This document shows, one piece after another, positions 8,811 to 17,640 of a stretch of 52,045 nt of DNA. Source of the DNA: Fimbriiglobus sp. (GTDB lineage Bacteria > Planctomycetota > Planctomycetia > Gemmatales > Gemmataceae); contig JALHQU010000028.1 in the NCBI GenBank assembly GCA_022841795.1, positions 1 to 52,045 of the forward strand, in the 5' to 3' direction. The notes under the pieces were generated by a model. That model saw nothing but the letters and a program-made list of their open reading frames with translations, made no database searches and was not told the DNA's origin. The translations under genes were made by a program, and so were the position numbers. Within the stretch, counting starts at the first letter, position 1. Each line of letters begins with the position of its first letter.

Positions 8811-9155
8811 GTGTGCTATCCCTGGCACCCGTGGACCGTTCGACTCGTCCTCGTTGTGTCTACGTTCATCCGGGCCGGACGCACCATGCTCCGGTGTCGG
8901 TTGAATGATGATGACCTCGCACCACCACTTGAACTGCCCGACTGGATGTTCGACCGCGCTACGTGTGGTCGCATGAAATTGACCACCACCCCCTTCGTGA
9001 GCGCCGAGTATCTTCTGGCCCTACGAACCTTGTTGCGTGCGCAGAGTTTGGTGGCCAGCAGTCCGGATCGGGTACACGAACGGCATCGCCCCACCCCGTT
9101 GGTGTTCAACATGATCCCGGAAAACCGGTTCAACACCAGGAAGGAAAACACATGA
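8811..9155 (+). pseudogene. recombinase-element accessory ORF, 3' end replaced
   Basis: Starting GTG, the reading begins CYPWHPW and continues to an RCRLNDDDLAPPLELPDWMF core. This resembles the small DUF5372-like proteins that precede serine recombinases in mobile elements; the inner element here has an equivalent beginning NPHPFHIRG at 35158. After about position 9085 the sequence instead contains repeated TGTTGAAC motifs on the minus strand, typical of the multiple end repeats of IS21-like elements. The last ~25 codons are therefore probably not native. Best read as the 5' piece of a serine-recombinase element interrupted by an IS21-type element. Family call is tentative. Confidence 0.5.
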
Positions 9156-9167
9156 GCGGAGGGGGTG

Positions 9168-9626
9168 TCACTTTTTGGCCTTGGCCGTCTTGGTCGTTCT
9201 ATCCGTCTTCGCCTGCTTGGCCTGCATGGATTCGCGGAACCGGTAGCTCTCGCCGGTCAACTCCAGGATGTCGCACTGATGGGTGAGGCGGTCGAGCAAC
9301 GCCGCCGTCATCCGTTCCCCCTGGAACACCGTGCCCCACTCACCGAACGGTAGGTTGCTGGTGATCAGCAGGCTCCGCCGCTCGTACCGGTCGGCGAACA
9401 CCTGGAACAGCAACTCCGCCCCGCTGCGACTGAACGACAGGTAGCCGAGTTCGTCCACGATCAACAGGTCGAGCCGGTCCAGGGTGGCGAGCGTGCGGTC
9501 GAGGCGGTGCTGGTGGTGGGCTTCTTCCAGTTCGGTCACCAGCCCGGCGGCGGTGACGAAGCGGACCCGCTTCCCCAGCCGGCACAGGGCCAGGCCGATT
9601 CCCGTGGCGAGATGGGTTTTCCCCAC
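9168..9626 (-). pseudogene. istB: istB C-terminal half (IS21 helper ATPase)
   Basis: The 152 codons encode the C-terminal part of an IstB-type AAA+ ATPase. It begins inside Walker A (GKTHLATGIG), then Walker B DLLIVDELGYL, the sensor segment LLITSNLPFGEW, and the family end GESYRFRESM. A TAG stop sits two codons upstream of the first GTG, so the N-terminal ~100 residues and the first half of the P-loop are absent. The missing half is found on the opposite strand at 31983-32243. Joining the two at the shared CGTGGGG gives a perfect GGSGVGKT P-loop. No istA partner is present. Non-functional as it stands. Confidence 0.88.
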
Positions 9627-9674
9627 GAACTATTCTTCATGAGCGAGATGGCGGCTGACGTAATCCAGTTCGGC

Positions 9675-10934
9675 CTACTCCCGCTTTTCACCCATACACC
9701 ACTGTTTCGTCGTCGTGCGCACGAACAGTTGGCCGTCCGACACCGCCGGAGTGGCGTGAAGTTCTTCACCTAGCGAGTTCTTACACACAACCTCGAACTC
9801 GTCGGCGGGCTTGAGCACATAGGTCGTGCCGTCGCTCGCCGGGCAGTAAATGAGGCCGTTCACGAGCAGCGGGGATGCGTGGTACAGACGCGAGCCGAGC
9901 CGCTCAGACCAGACCTGCTTGCCCGTCTTCGCGTCCAGCAGGGTCGCCACCCCGGCGTCGGACAGCACGAACAGCCGGTTGCCAAACGCCAGCGGCGACG
10001 GCACGTACGCTGCCACTTTCGTGTCGGACCACTTGGTGTGCGTCTTGGTCACGTCACCCGCACCGGTCGGATCGACTGCGACCAGCGTGTTGGTCGGGCT
10101 GGTGCCTGTGGCGAACACCAGCCCCTCGGTGAACGCCGCGGTCGCGACGAACTTGTCAGTGGCGCTGTCGGCCACCCACAGCACCTTGCCGGTCGCGGGG
10201 TCGAAGCCGGTGATCGACTTGCTGCCCGCGAGCACCATCTGCGTCTTGCCCTTCACGTCCGCGAAGAGCGGCACGCTGAACGACCGCGTGCGGTTCGGGC
10301 GGTCGGCCTTCCACGTTGTTTCGCCCGTTTTCTTGTCCAGTGCCGCCACGAACGCGTCGCCGTCGGAGTCACCGTTCACGATCACCCGGTCGCCGAACAG
10401 TACGGGTGTGCCGCAAAACCCGTGCGGGGAGGTGAATCCGGGGAACGCCTTCTGCCAGACCGGTTTGCCGGCGAAGTCGTAGCATGCGACGACCACCCTG
10501 TCGCTGTTGAGGAAGGTGGCCCACACATGCACCCCGTCACTCACGGGAGTGGCGCTGGCCGGGGAGTTGTTCTTGTGCATCTTCTCGGCCGCCGCGGTCA
10601 GCACCGTCCGCTTCCAGAGTGCCGAGCCGTCCTTGCGGTCGAAACAGAGCAGGAGCCGGTCGTTCGACACCGGGTCGTACGACGTCAGGAAGACGCGGCC
10701 GTTCGAGACGATCGGCGACGAGTGACCGGTTCCGGGCACGTCCACGCACCAGACGACGTTCTTGGTGGCGCTCCACTCGGTTGGTACCGCGGGGTCGGCG
10801 GTGACGCCGTCGCCCTTCGGCCCGCGCCACCCCGGCCAGTCGGCCGCGCCCGCCGGAAGGGTGTGAGTGAGCGCGACGGCGAGTGCCGCGAGAGCGAGTC
10901 GTGGCTGAAAGAGGGCATGACCAGCGACGGCCAT
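9675..10934 (-). CDS. exported PQQ-like beta-propeller protein
   Basis: A 419-residue protein starting at ATG 10934, preceded by GGGGAAGCG. A signal peptide (LALAALAVALTHTLPAGAA) is followed by WPGWRGPKGDGV, the entry motif of planctomycete PQQ-like outer-membrane-assembly-type propellers. Repeated blades follow (GKPVWQKAF, GETTWKADR, GKVLWVAD, GKQVWSERL), each with the Trp-docking spacing. Such proteins bind PQQ or act as scaffolds; no dehydrogenase active site is seen. It is the last gene of a minus-strand secreted-protein cluster, 44 bp after the cytochrome-WD40 gene. Its 3' end lies only ~50 bp from the broken istB, so the rearrangement point nearly touched it. Confidence 0.88.
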   Translation of the reverse strand: MAVAGHALFQPRLALAALAVALTHTLPAGAADWPGWRGPKGDGVTADPAVPTEWSATKNVVWCVDVPGTGHSSPIVSNGRVFLTSYDPVSNDRLLLCFDRKDGSALWKRTVLTAAAEKMHKNNSPASATPVSDGVHVWATFLNSDRVVVACYDFAGKPVWQKAFPGFTSPHGFCGTPVLFGDRVIVNGDSDGDAFVAALDKKTGETTWKADRPNRTRSFSVPLFADVKGKTQMVLAGSKSITGFDPATGKVLWVADSATDKFVATAAFTEGLVFATGTSPTNTLVAVDPTGAGDVTKTHTKWSDTKVAAYVPSPLAFGNRLFVLSDAGVATLLDAKTGKQVWSERLGSRLYHASPLLVNGLIYCPASDGTTYVLKPADEFEVVCKNSLGEELHATPAVSDGQLFVRTTTKQWCMGEKRE

Positions 10935-10978
10935 TTCGCTTCCCCGGAGGCAGGTAATTCGATCCTTGGTCGACTCGT

Positions 10979-12553
10979 TCACTTCCGTTCGGCGGCGAGC
11001 ACTTCCGCCTTCATCACCAGGCCGGCCTCGCACAACTGCAGGTAGGCCTTCGCCAGCGCCGCGTTCTGTGGGTTGCGGGCGGCCTCTTCCTTCATCTTCT
11101 CGGCGGCATCCTCGATGGCTTTCAGCGTCGCCCGCTTGCGGTCCAGGTCGGCACCAGACGCGATGGCAGCGGCAGGCTCGATCGCCTTCACCACCGGGGC
11201 GGGCGGCAACTCCGGGTTCGGTACCGCCACGATCGCCACCCGGGTCGGCGGCTTCTCCACCGGCAGCGGCAGTTTCGCCCCGTCCCCACCGGCGGTCGGC
11301 CAACTCCGCACGTCACCCGCCCAGTCACCGCTCAACACCGACTTCCCATCTGCGGTGAACGCCAGCCGAAGGACTTCATCCGACGCGGCGAATTCCGTCA
11401 GTTTCTTCCCGTTGCTGTCCCATACCCGCACCATGCCGTCGCGGCCGGCGGTGGCGACCTTGCCCGCGATCACGCCCACGCACTGCACCCCGCCGCTGTG
11501 GGCATCGAACTTGTACTGCTCCTCCCCGGAGTGCAGGTCCCACACCCGCACCGTGCCGTCCTGGCTGCTCGACACCAGCAGGTCGGCGTCGGCCCGCCAC
11601 GCGACGCCGGTGACGCCCTTGGTGTGCCCGCGGAGGGTGTAGAACTCCTTGCCCGACTTCGTCTCCCACAGGTTCAACCCGCCGAAGCGGTCGCCGGCGG
11701 CGACGAGCAACCCGTCCGGGCTGAACCCGACGCTCAGCACCCAGTCGGTCGGCTTGCGGAAGGTGTGGACCACTTTCCCGTCCGCCACCGTCGCCACCTT
11801 CACCACCTTGTTCGGTCCGCCGAACACCACGCGGGCGTTGTCCGGGCTGAGGTCGGCGGCCAGGACGGCTTCGGTCTCGTCGGCCAGGGTGAACCGCCGC
11901 TTCCACGTATTCGTGTCGAACCCGACGACCGCCCCGGATTGCCCGCCGACGCCGCCGGCCGCGAGCAGCACCGTCCCGTCGCGGCTGAATTTCAGGCTGT
12001 GCAGCTCGCCCTCGGGGAAGGTAACCGCACCCGTCACCTTGTTCGCGGCGGTGTCGACGAGAATGATTTGCTTCTTGCCGGGAACGGCGGCGAGTGCCTG
12101 CTTCGGGTGAACAGCCAGCGCCGTGACGGGGGTGTGGCGGGCGAGCGGGGCGGCGGCCACCAGCCCGCCGTCGGGCTTGGCGGCGGTCGTCGCCTTGCCG
12201 TCGGCCTTCTCCTTCAGCCCGCCCTCGATCCACTTCTTGATGGTGTCGAGTTCGCGTTGCGGGATTTTCGGCTTGTTCGGCGGCATCTTCGGGTCTTCGA
12301 GGTGCGCCGTCAGGGTGTACAACATGCTTCCTTCGGGCTTCCCTTCGGCCACCACCTTGCCGGAGATGCCGCCGGCCAGCACCGCTGCGTGGGTGGACAG
12401 GTCGAGGTCGCCCCGCGGCCGCTCGGCGTTGTGGCAGTTGCCGCAGTGCTTCTTGAAGATCGGCTTCACGTCGTCGAACGTGACCGGCGGGTCGGCGGCG
12501 ACGACCGGGGAGATGAGAAGCAGAGAAGTGAGCAACGCCAAGCGGGTCGGCAC
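10979..12553 (-). CDS. planctomycete cytochrome c-like/WD40 protein
   Basis: A 524-residue exported protein. The GTG at 12553 is chosen because it starts directly with a signal peptide (PTRLALLTSLLLISPVVAA); the ribosome site is weak. Residues 37-41 are CGNCH, a heme c attachment motif, in a PSCyt1-type domain ending near HLEDPKMPPNKPKI. WD40 repeats follow, with readable blades such as SSQDGTVRVWDLHSGEE and TAGRDGMVRVWD. A charged helical tail (AAEKMKEEAARNP) closes the protein. Such single-heme/WD40 fusions are a planctomycete speciality of unproven role, probably periplasmic electron transfer or scaffolding. It sits between the DUF1549/1553 and PQQ genes, and a 24-bp palindrome lies just upstream. 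Confidence 0.88.
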   Translation of the reverse strand: MPTRLALLTSLLLISPVVAADPPVTFDDVKPIFKKHCGNCHNAERPRGDLDLSTHAAVLAGGISGKVVAEGKPEGSMLYTLTAHLEDPKMPPNKPKIPQRELDTIKKWIEGGLKEKADGKATTAAKPDGGLVAAAPLARHTPVTALAVHPKQALAAVPGKKQIILVDTAANKVTGAVTFPEGELHSLKFSRDGTVLLAAGGVGGQSGAVVGFDTNTWKRRFTLADETEAVLAADLSPDNARVVFGGPNKVVKVATVADGKVVHTFRKPTDWVLSVGFSPDGLLVAAGDRFGGLNLWETKSGKEFYTLRGHTKGVTGVAWRADADLLVSSSQDGTVRVWDLHSGEEQYKFDAHSGGVQCVGVIAGKVATAGRDGMVRVWDSNGKKLTEFAASDEVLRLAFTADGKSVLSGDWAGDVRSWPTAGGDGAKLPLPVEKPPTRVAIVAVPNPELPPAPVVKAIEPAAAIASGADLDRKRATLKAIEDAAEKMKEEAARNPQNAALAKAYLQLCEAGLVMKAEVLAAERK

Positions 12554-12568
12554 GGGTGGGATCTCGAA

Positions 12569-12627
12569 GTGTTCTGCTCGCTCCGCGAGCGGGTTTGGGA
12601 AGACCGCTCGCGGAGCGAGCAGAGCAC
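12569..12627. repeat. 24-bp palindrome between operon genes
   Basis: The arms at 12569-12592 and 12604-12627 pair over 24 bases with one G-T mismatch and an 11-nt loop; the core is CTGCTCGCTCCGCGAGCGG. It lies in the 77-bp gap between the stop of the DUF1549/1553 gene and the start of the cytochrome-WD40 gene. It could be a terminator/attenuator or a dispersed palindrome. Confidence 0.85.
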
Positions 12628-12630
12628 GGG

Positions 12631-15045
12631 TTAACGATTGAACAGGAACTCGTTGGTGTTCAGCAGCGCCCAGAACAGGTCTTCGAGCGCCTGCGGCTTC
12701 TTGTCGCTCGACACCGCCGCCAGTCGGCCGGCGATCTTCTCCGCCTCGGCGGCGGTCGGCTGGCGACCCAGGCACCGCAGGTACAGCTGCTCCACCGCCG
12801 CCAACGGCTCGGGGTTGGCTTCGAGCAGTTTCACCACCACCTTCCCCTCGGCCACCTTCCCGCCTGTGTTCTCACCGTTGAGCAGGTGCAGGGCCTGCGA
12901 CAGCGTCGGCGTGGTCTTCACCTCGCAGGTGCAGGCCGTCGTCCGCGCCGACCGGCCAAAGGTGGTGAGGAAGTAGTTCGGGGTGCGGCCGTCGGGCACC
13001 TCCACCGCCCGCCCGCCGAGCGGCAGGCCGGGCAGGGTGTTGGTGGTTTCGGTCACTTGCGTGATGCAGTCGAGCAACACCTCGGCCCGCATCCGCCGCA
13101 CCGCCTGGTGCGAGAAGTTGCGGTCGTCCAGTTCGTTCGTCTTGTTCCGTTGGGTGGACAGTTGGTAGGTGCGGCTGAGGCAGATGTCGCGGGCGAGCTT
13201 GGCCACGTCGAACTTGTACTCCACCGCCTTCCGTCCGAGTGCGGCGAGCAGTTCCGGGTTGCCGGCCGGGTTGCTCACCCGCACGTCGTCCACCGGCTCC
13301 ACGATGCCGCGGCCGAAGAAGTGCGCCCACAGGATGTTGCCGAAGTTGCGGGCGAAGGCCGGGTTCTCTGAACTGGTGAGCCAGTCGGCGAGTGCGGCGC
13401 GGTAGTCTTGCCCCGGCTTCAGTTCGGGCACCTTGTCGCCGAGGAACTTGGGCTTCACCGGCCGGTCGCCGACCGGGTGCCGCATCTCGCCGTTGCCGGC
13501 GTTGAACACCGTCAGTTCCCGCGGGTCCTGGGCGTTCTTATACCCGATCTGGGAGAAGAAGGCGGCGAACCCGTAGTAGTCGTCCATCGTCCAGCGGTCG
13601 AACGGGTGGTTGTGGCACTGGGCGCACTGTACGCGGGTGCCGAGGAACACCTGGGCGGCGTTCTCGGCCAGCAGCATGGGCGACGTTTCCGTCTGGAAGT
13701 AGTTGACCGCCGGGTTCTCGAACGTGCCGCCCACCGCCGGCAGCAGGTCCTTCACGATCTTGTCGAACGTGTCGCCCTTCTTCACCCGCTCGCGGAGCCA
13801 CTTGTCGTACAGTTGCAGGCCCTTCGGGGCGATGCCGTTGATGGTGCGGATTTGCAGCGTCTCGGCCCACTTCATCACCCAGATGTCGCGGAACTCGTCG
13901 CGGGCGAGTAGGGCGTCGACCAGTTTCTCCCGCTTCTTCGGGTCGGCGTCGGCGAGAAACTTCTCCCGCTCGGCGGGGGTGGGCAGCAGGCCGATCAGGT
14001 CGATGTACACGCGGCGGATGAACACCTCGTCCGAACACACGTCGCTTGGCACCACATGCAGGCGGTTCAACTTGGCGTGGACGTGTTCATCGACGTAGTT
14101 GAACGCGGGGGTCTTCGGGTCGGCGAACGGGTTGCCAGGGCGGACGATGACGGCCGTGCCCTCGGTGAACTCGTCGAACCGGGCCAGGATGAACGCCTCG
14201 CCGGGGCCGACGCCGGTGATGACACCCGCTTCGGTGGCCGTCACCGCGGCGTCGTTGTTGCTGACGAACACGGCGAACCGGGTGACGTCGCGGTCGGTGC
14301 CGTCGGAGAACTTCGCCCGCACCACCACCCGTTGCGTCTGCCCCTTCGCCGAGAACACCACCTGCTTCGGGTACACCTCGATGCCGACCGGCTTGGGCGT
14401 GTCGGCCGGGTCTTTCGGGGCACCGGCCTCGAGCCACTTCACGAGAAGCTGGTAGCCTTCGCCGCCCGGCTCGATCCGCTTGCCGCCGGTGTGCGGCACC
14501 TTGCCCGTCGCCTTGTTCACCAGCAGGCAGTCGTCGGGGGTGGACAGGTTCACCCGCCGCCCGCCCATCTCGCGGGTGATGCGGTACTGGTCGCCGGCCG
14601 GGTCGTACCCGAACAGGCTGAGCCGGAAGCCGTCCTTGCCCGACGCGGCGCCGTGACATTTGCCCGTGTTGCAGCCGACCTTCGTCAGCACCGGCAGCAC
14701 GTCGTTGCGGAACCGCAGGTCGCCCGCTTCGGTCGGTTTCTTCACCTCGACCGCGACCGTGGCGGTGTGCCCGCCGGCAGCCACGGTGAGCGTGCCCTTG
14801 CCCTCGGCGGCCGGGGCGACGAAAGCGTTGGTGACGGTGGCGACGGGCTTGTCGAAGGTGAACTTCGCCTCGGCCGACAGGTCGCGGGTGCTGCCGTCGG
14901 CGAACTCCCCCTGGATCACCAGCCCCTGACGGTCCCGCGGGCCGGACAGCTCGACCGTGGTCGGCTGCACGAGCAGGCGGACCGGCTGGTCGGCGGCGAC
15001 GGCGGCGGAAGCAAATAGGACGACCGCGAGCAGCGGCAGGCGCAT
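12631..15045 (-). CDS. DUF1549/DUF1553 cytochrome-type protein
   Basis: An 804-residue exported protein with signal peptide MRLPLLAVVLFASAAVA. In order: a Big_2-like Ig domain (~20-105), a heme-like CNTGKCHG motif (~125), a second Ig-like segment (~225-310), DUF1549 (from ~325, with FIRRVYIDLIGLLPTP), an internal CAQCHNHPFDRW motif (~470), and DUF1553 (~530-790, with FARNFGNILWAHFFGRG). This is the standard planctomycete architecture, usually encoded next to a DUF1501 protein, as here. Function is not established; the cytochrome motifs suggest periplasmic redox or degradation of large substrates. It is cotranscribed with the PPC-domain gene upstream, with an 86-bp spacer. Confidence 0.93.
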   Translation of the reverse strand: MRLPLLAVVLFASAAVAADQPVRLLVQPTTVELSGPRDRQGLVIQGEFADGSTRDLSAEAKFTFDKPVATVTNAFVAPAAEGKGTLTVAAGGHTATVAVEVKKPTEAGDLRFRNDVLPVLTKVGCNTGKCHGAASGKDGFRLSLFGYDPAGDQYRITREMGGRRVNLSTPDDCLLVNKATGKVPHTGGKRIEPGGEGYQLLVKWLEAGAPKDPADTPKPVGIEVYPKQVVFSAKGQTQRVVVRAKFSDGTDRDVTRFAVFVSNNDAAVTATEAGVITGVGPGEAFILARFDEFTEGTAVIVRPGNPFADPKTPAFNYVDEHVHAKLNRLHVVPSDVCSDEVFIRRVYIDLIGLLPTPAEREKFLADADPKKREKLVDALLARDEFRDIWVMKWAETLQIRTINGIAPKGLQLYDKWLRERVKKGDTFDKIVKDLLPAVGGTFENPAVNYFQTETSPMLLAENAAQVFLGTRVQCAQCHNHPFDRWTMDDYYGFAAFFSQIGYKNAQDPRELTVFNAGNGEMRHPVGDRPVKPKFLGDKVPELKPGQDYRAALADWLTSSENPAFARNFGNILWAHFFGRGIVEPVDDVRVSNPAGNPELLAALGRKAVEYKFDVAKLARDICLSRTYQLSTQRNKTNELDDRNFSHQAVRRMRAEVLLDCITQVTETTNTLPGLPLGGRAVEVPDGRTPNYFLTTFGRSARTTACTCEVKTTPTLSQALHLLNGENTGGKVAEGKVVVKLLEANPEPLAAVEQLYLRCLGRQPTAAEAEKIAGRLAAVSSDKKPQALEDLFWALLNTNEFLFNR

Positions 15046-15070
15046 CGGGGGAACCTCTGGAACAGTCGTG

Positions 15071-15118
15071 GCCGCGAGCTTGTAAGCGCCGCGTGTGGTG
15101 CGCTCGCAAGCCCGCGGC
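15071..15118. repeat. imperfect 18-bp inverted repeat
   Basis: The arms at 15071-15088 and 15101-15118 pair at 15 of 18 positions (the mismatches are mostly G-T-type) around a 12-nt loop. It lies between the PPC and DUF1549/1553 genes, the same kind of position as the palindromes at 12569 and 19004 but with a different sequence. Confidence 0.65.
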
Positions 15119-15131
15119 GAACAAGGTTGTG

Positions 15132-17585
15132 TTACCTCTTCTCGGCCTGCCGGAGCGCTTCGAGCGGGCTGAGCGGCTTGCCGGTCTTATCCGTTTGCAC
15201 GGCACCGGGGGCGGCCACTTTCAGCGACCCGCCGCGGCCGACGCGGTACACCACCGCGTGGCCGGCGACCGTTCCGGACAACTCGCACACCAGGCTCTTG
15301 TGATCGGCCGTGGGGGTGTCGGGAGCCACGCACACGGCGAACGTCACCGACTTCGAGCCGGGCTTCACGTCGACCGCCGGAGCCGTCGCCCGCGGGGGGA
15401 GGCCGTCGAGTTTGGCAACGAACGCCGCCTCGGTCGGCTTCTCGAACTCGCACACCACGCTCACACTCTTGCCCTGTTCGGCCGCGGCCGGGGCCAACTT
15501 GCCCACCACCAGCGGGTTGGCCACGCTCACCGCGGTCACTTCCGACGCCACCGGCGGCAGGCCCTCGGCCGACTTCCGCCGCGGCCGCCGGCCCGTGCCA
15601 CCCGCCGGCGGGCCGCCGGTGCCCAGGCCGTTGTTGCCGACCATGAGCGGGTCGCGCTCGCCGCGGCCGGCCACGCCGACCTTCGTTTCCACCAGCAGTT
15701 TCCACTCGCCCCGCTCGGCCGACGGGTGCCCGACGAGGGTGACGTTCATCTCGAACTTGTCGCCGGGGATGGTCACCTTGGTCGGCGCCTCCACGCCCGG
15801 CGGGAGGGAGAGGAAGAACACGTCGAGCGCTTCGGTGAAGTCCTTCGCCCGCGTCACTTTCACCGTCACGTCCATCGTGCCGTCGACCGGCACGGTCGCC
15901 TTCGGGGCGATGAGGGCCACGGTGTACGGCGCTTCCTCCGTCACCGCGACCGCCAGCTTGTTCACATTCACCGCGTGCAGGATGGAATCGCCCGGCCCTT
16001 GCAGCAGGTCGATCGACTGCTCGAACCCGCCGCTCACGCTGTGCTTGTCGTCTCCCCCCTTGCCGGTGAACGCCACCAGCCCGCCGCCGATCGGGGCGTC
16101 GGCCGCGGCCTCGAACACCACCGGGGCCATATACTCGCCGACCGGGATCGGCGGCACCTTCACCGTCACCCCCTTCGGCAGGTTGTCGGCGGTGATGCTC
16201 ACCGGGCCGTCGAACCCGTCCCGCCGCACGGCCATGTACGCCGTCACGCGGTTGCCGCGGGGGACGACGATCGACTGCTTTTCCTGGGTCTTGCGGGCGG
16301 TCGGGGCGAGGAACACGCCGAGGCCGACGGTCGGCTTCGTCAGTTCCAACCGGTAGATGAACCGCGGCCCGCCTTGCTTCCGCTTGTCGGTCACGCGGAC
16401 GAGGTACTCGCCGTCGGCCGGGATTTTCAGCTTCACCCGGCTGTCGTGCGTCTCGTCGTCGTCGTTCACCGCCAGAAGTGAGCCGTCGGCGTGGAGCACG
16501 GCCACGATGGTGTCGGCCGGCGAGCCGAGGCGGTAGGCGAACGCCTGCACGTCGATCTCGTCGCCCTTCTTGGCGGTGAACCGGAAGTGGTCTTCGTCGC
16601 CGGGTTTCTCCACCGCGCCGTTGAACACCACCGGCCACGCGACCGCCTTGCCCGCCTTCTCAGTCGTGTCGTTCGGCTCGGCTTCCAGGACGTTCGTGAA
16701 CGGCGACACGCGGAACGGGATCGGCGTGGGGGCGGCCGGGCCGGTGCCGTCGGTGGGGCGGAATTCGAACGGGGTGCCGGCCTTCGGCAGATTCAGTTTC
16801 TGGGTGGTCTCACCGGAGTCGTGGAACAGCTTGACGCTCACCTCGGTGCCGGCTTGGCCGCCGGCGGGGTAGACCGCCGCCGGGCGGGTGAACGTGCCGA
16901 GGTGCAGGGCGTAACGGTGGTTGTCGCCGCCACCGAAGTTCGTGTCCCGCACTTCCACCGTGTACACCCCGTCCGCCGGGGCGGTTAGCGACACGAACGG
17001 GTCCTGTCGGAACAGCGGGGTGTCGTCGGCGAAGGCGAGTTGTTTGCCGTCTGGCCCGGTGATGGTCAGCGCGGTGTCCGTCAGGTCAGCGGCGAGGCGG
17101 ACGCCTTCCACCTCGGCCGACAGCCGCTCGCCCTTCTTCAGCTTGACCGCGAACCGATCCACCCCGCCGGCCTCGGTGTTGCCGGCGACGGTACTGTTCA
17201 ACGAGATGTCTTGCGGGGTCTTGTCGTTCGGCTCCGCTTCGAGCACGACCGGGAACGGGGTGACGCGGAAGACGCGGAGTTCGGACACCCCGCCGGCGGT
17301 GCGGACGCGGAACGGGTACTCGCCGAGCGGGCAGTCGGCGGCGGCCTTCAGCGTGAGGGCGATTTCGTTTTCTCTCGTCGCGGCCAGCTTCACCACGCTC
17401 ACGCCGGTGGTGTAGAGCAGCAGTTCCTCGGGCTTGTCGAGGCGGGCGCCGACCAGTTTTAAAGTGAACTCGGTGCCCCGCTGGCCCACACCGGGGGCGA
17501 CGGACTCGACGCTCGGAGGAGCAGACAGGATTTCACCACAGAGAGCGCAGAGGACGCTGAGAGAGAACCAGTGACGAGCCATCAT
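15132..17585 (-). CDS. exported PPC-domain protein
   Basis: An 817-residue exported protein. The start is one of two adjacent ATGs (17585/17582), followed by signal peptide HWFSLSVLCALCGEILS. An Ig/TIG-like N-terminal domain (SVAPGVGQRGTEF) precedes two PPC (bacterial pre-peptidase C-terminal) domains, each opening with the EAEPND motif: EAEPNDKTPQDI near 115 and EAEPNDTTEKAG near 305. More beta-sandwich regions make up the C-terminal half. No protease catalytic domain is present, so this is a binding or structural member. The signal-peptide codons overlap an intergenic-type repeat (17532-17566). It sits between DUF1501 and DUF1549/1553, probably a subunit of the same extracytoplasmic system. 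Confidence 0.85.
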   Translation of the reverse strand: MMARHWFSLSVLCALCGEILSAPPSVESVAPGVGQRGTEFTLKLVGARLDKPEELLLYTTGVSVVKLAATRENEIALTLKAAADCPLGEYPFRVRTAGGVSELRVFRVTPFPVVLEAEPNDKTPQDISLNSTVAGNTEAGGVDRFAVKLKKGERLSAEVEGVRLAADLTDTALTITGPDGKQLAFADDTPLFRQDPFVSLTAPADGVYTVEVRDTNFGGGDNHRYALHLGTFTRPAAVYPAGGQAGTEVSVKLFHDSGETTQKLNLPKAGTPFEFRPTDGTGPAAPTPIPFRVSPFTNVLEAEPNDTTEKAGKAVAWPVVFNGAVEKPGDEDHFRFTAKKGDEIDVQAFAYRLGSPADTIVAVLHADGSLLAVNDDDETHDSRVKLKIPADGEYLVRVTDKRKQGGPRFIYRLELTKPTVGLGVFLAPTARKTQEKQSIVVPRGNRVTAYMAVRRDGFDGPVSITADNLPKGVTVKVPPIPVGEYMAPVVFEAAADAPIGGGLVAFTGKGGDDKHSVSGGFEQSIDLLQGPGDSILHAVNVNKLAVAVTEEAPYTVALIAPKATVPVDGTMDVTVKVTRAKDFTEALDVFFLSLPPGVEAPTKVTIPGDKFEMNVTLVGHPSAERGEWKLLVETKVGVAGRGERDPLMVGNNGLGTGGPPAGGTGRRPRRKSAEGLPPVASEVTAVSVANPLVVGKLAPAAAEQGKSVSVVCEFEKPTEAAFVAKLDGLPPRATAPAVDVKPGSKSVTFAVCVAPDTPTADHKSLVCELSGTVAGHAVVYRVGRGGSLKVAAPGAVQTDKTGKPLSPLEALRQAEKR

Positions 17586-17634
17586 CGAGGGTGCTCCGGG
17601 TGGTTGTTCTTCTCTCCGCGCTCTCTGCGGTGAA
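17532..17634. repeat. inverted pair of CAGAGAGCGC repeats around a start codon
   Basis: TTCACCACAGAGAGCGCAGA begins at 17532, inside the signal-peptide codons of the PPC protein. An inverted, near-identical copy (TCTCCGCGCTCTCTGCGGTG and flanking bases, 17611-17634) sits just before the DUF1501 stop. Two differences occur over the first 21 bases. Similar CAGAGAGCGCAGAG strings recur in many bacterial genomes as dispersed repeats (general recollection). Confidence 0.7.
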
Positions 17635-17640
17635 CGTCTT

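Noticed and set aside
9096-9155. TGTTGAAC repeats considered as a CRISPR-like or iteron array
   Set aside because: Only two or three irregular copies, best explained as the end repeats of the IS21-type element carrying istB.
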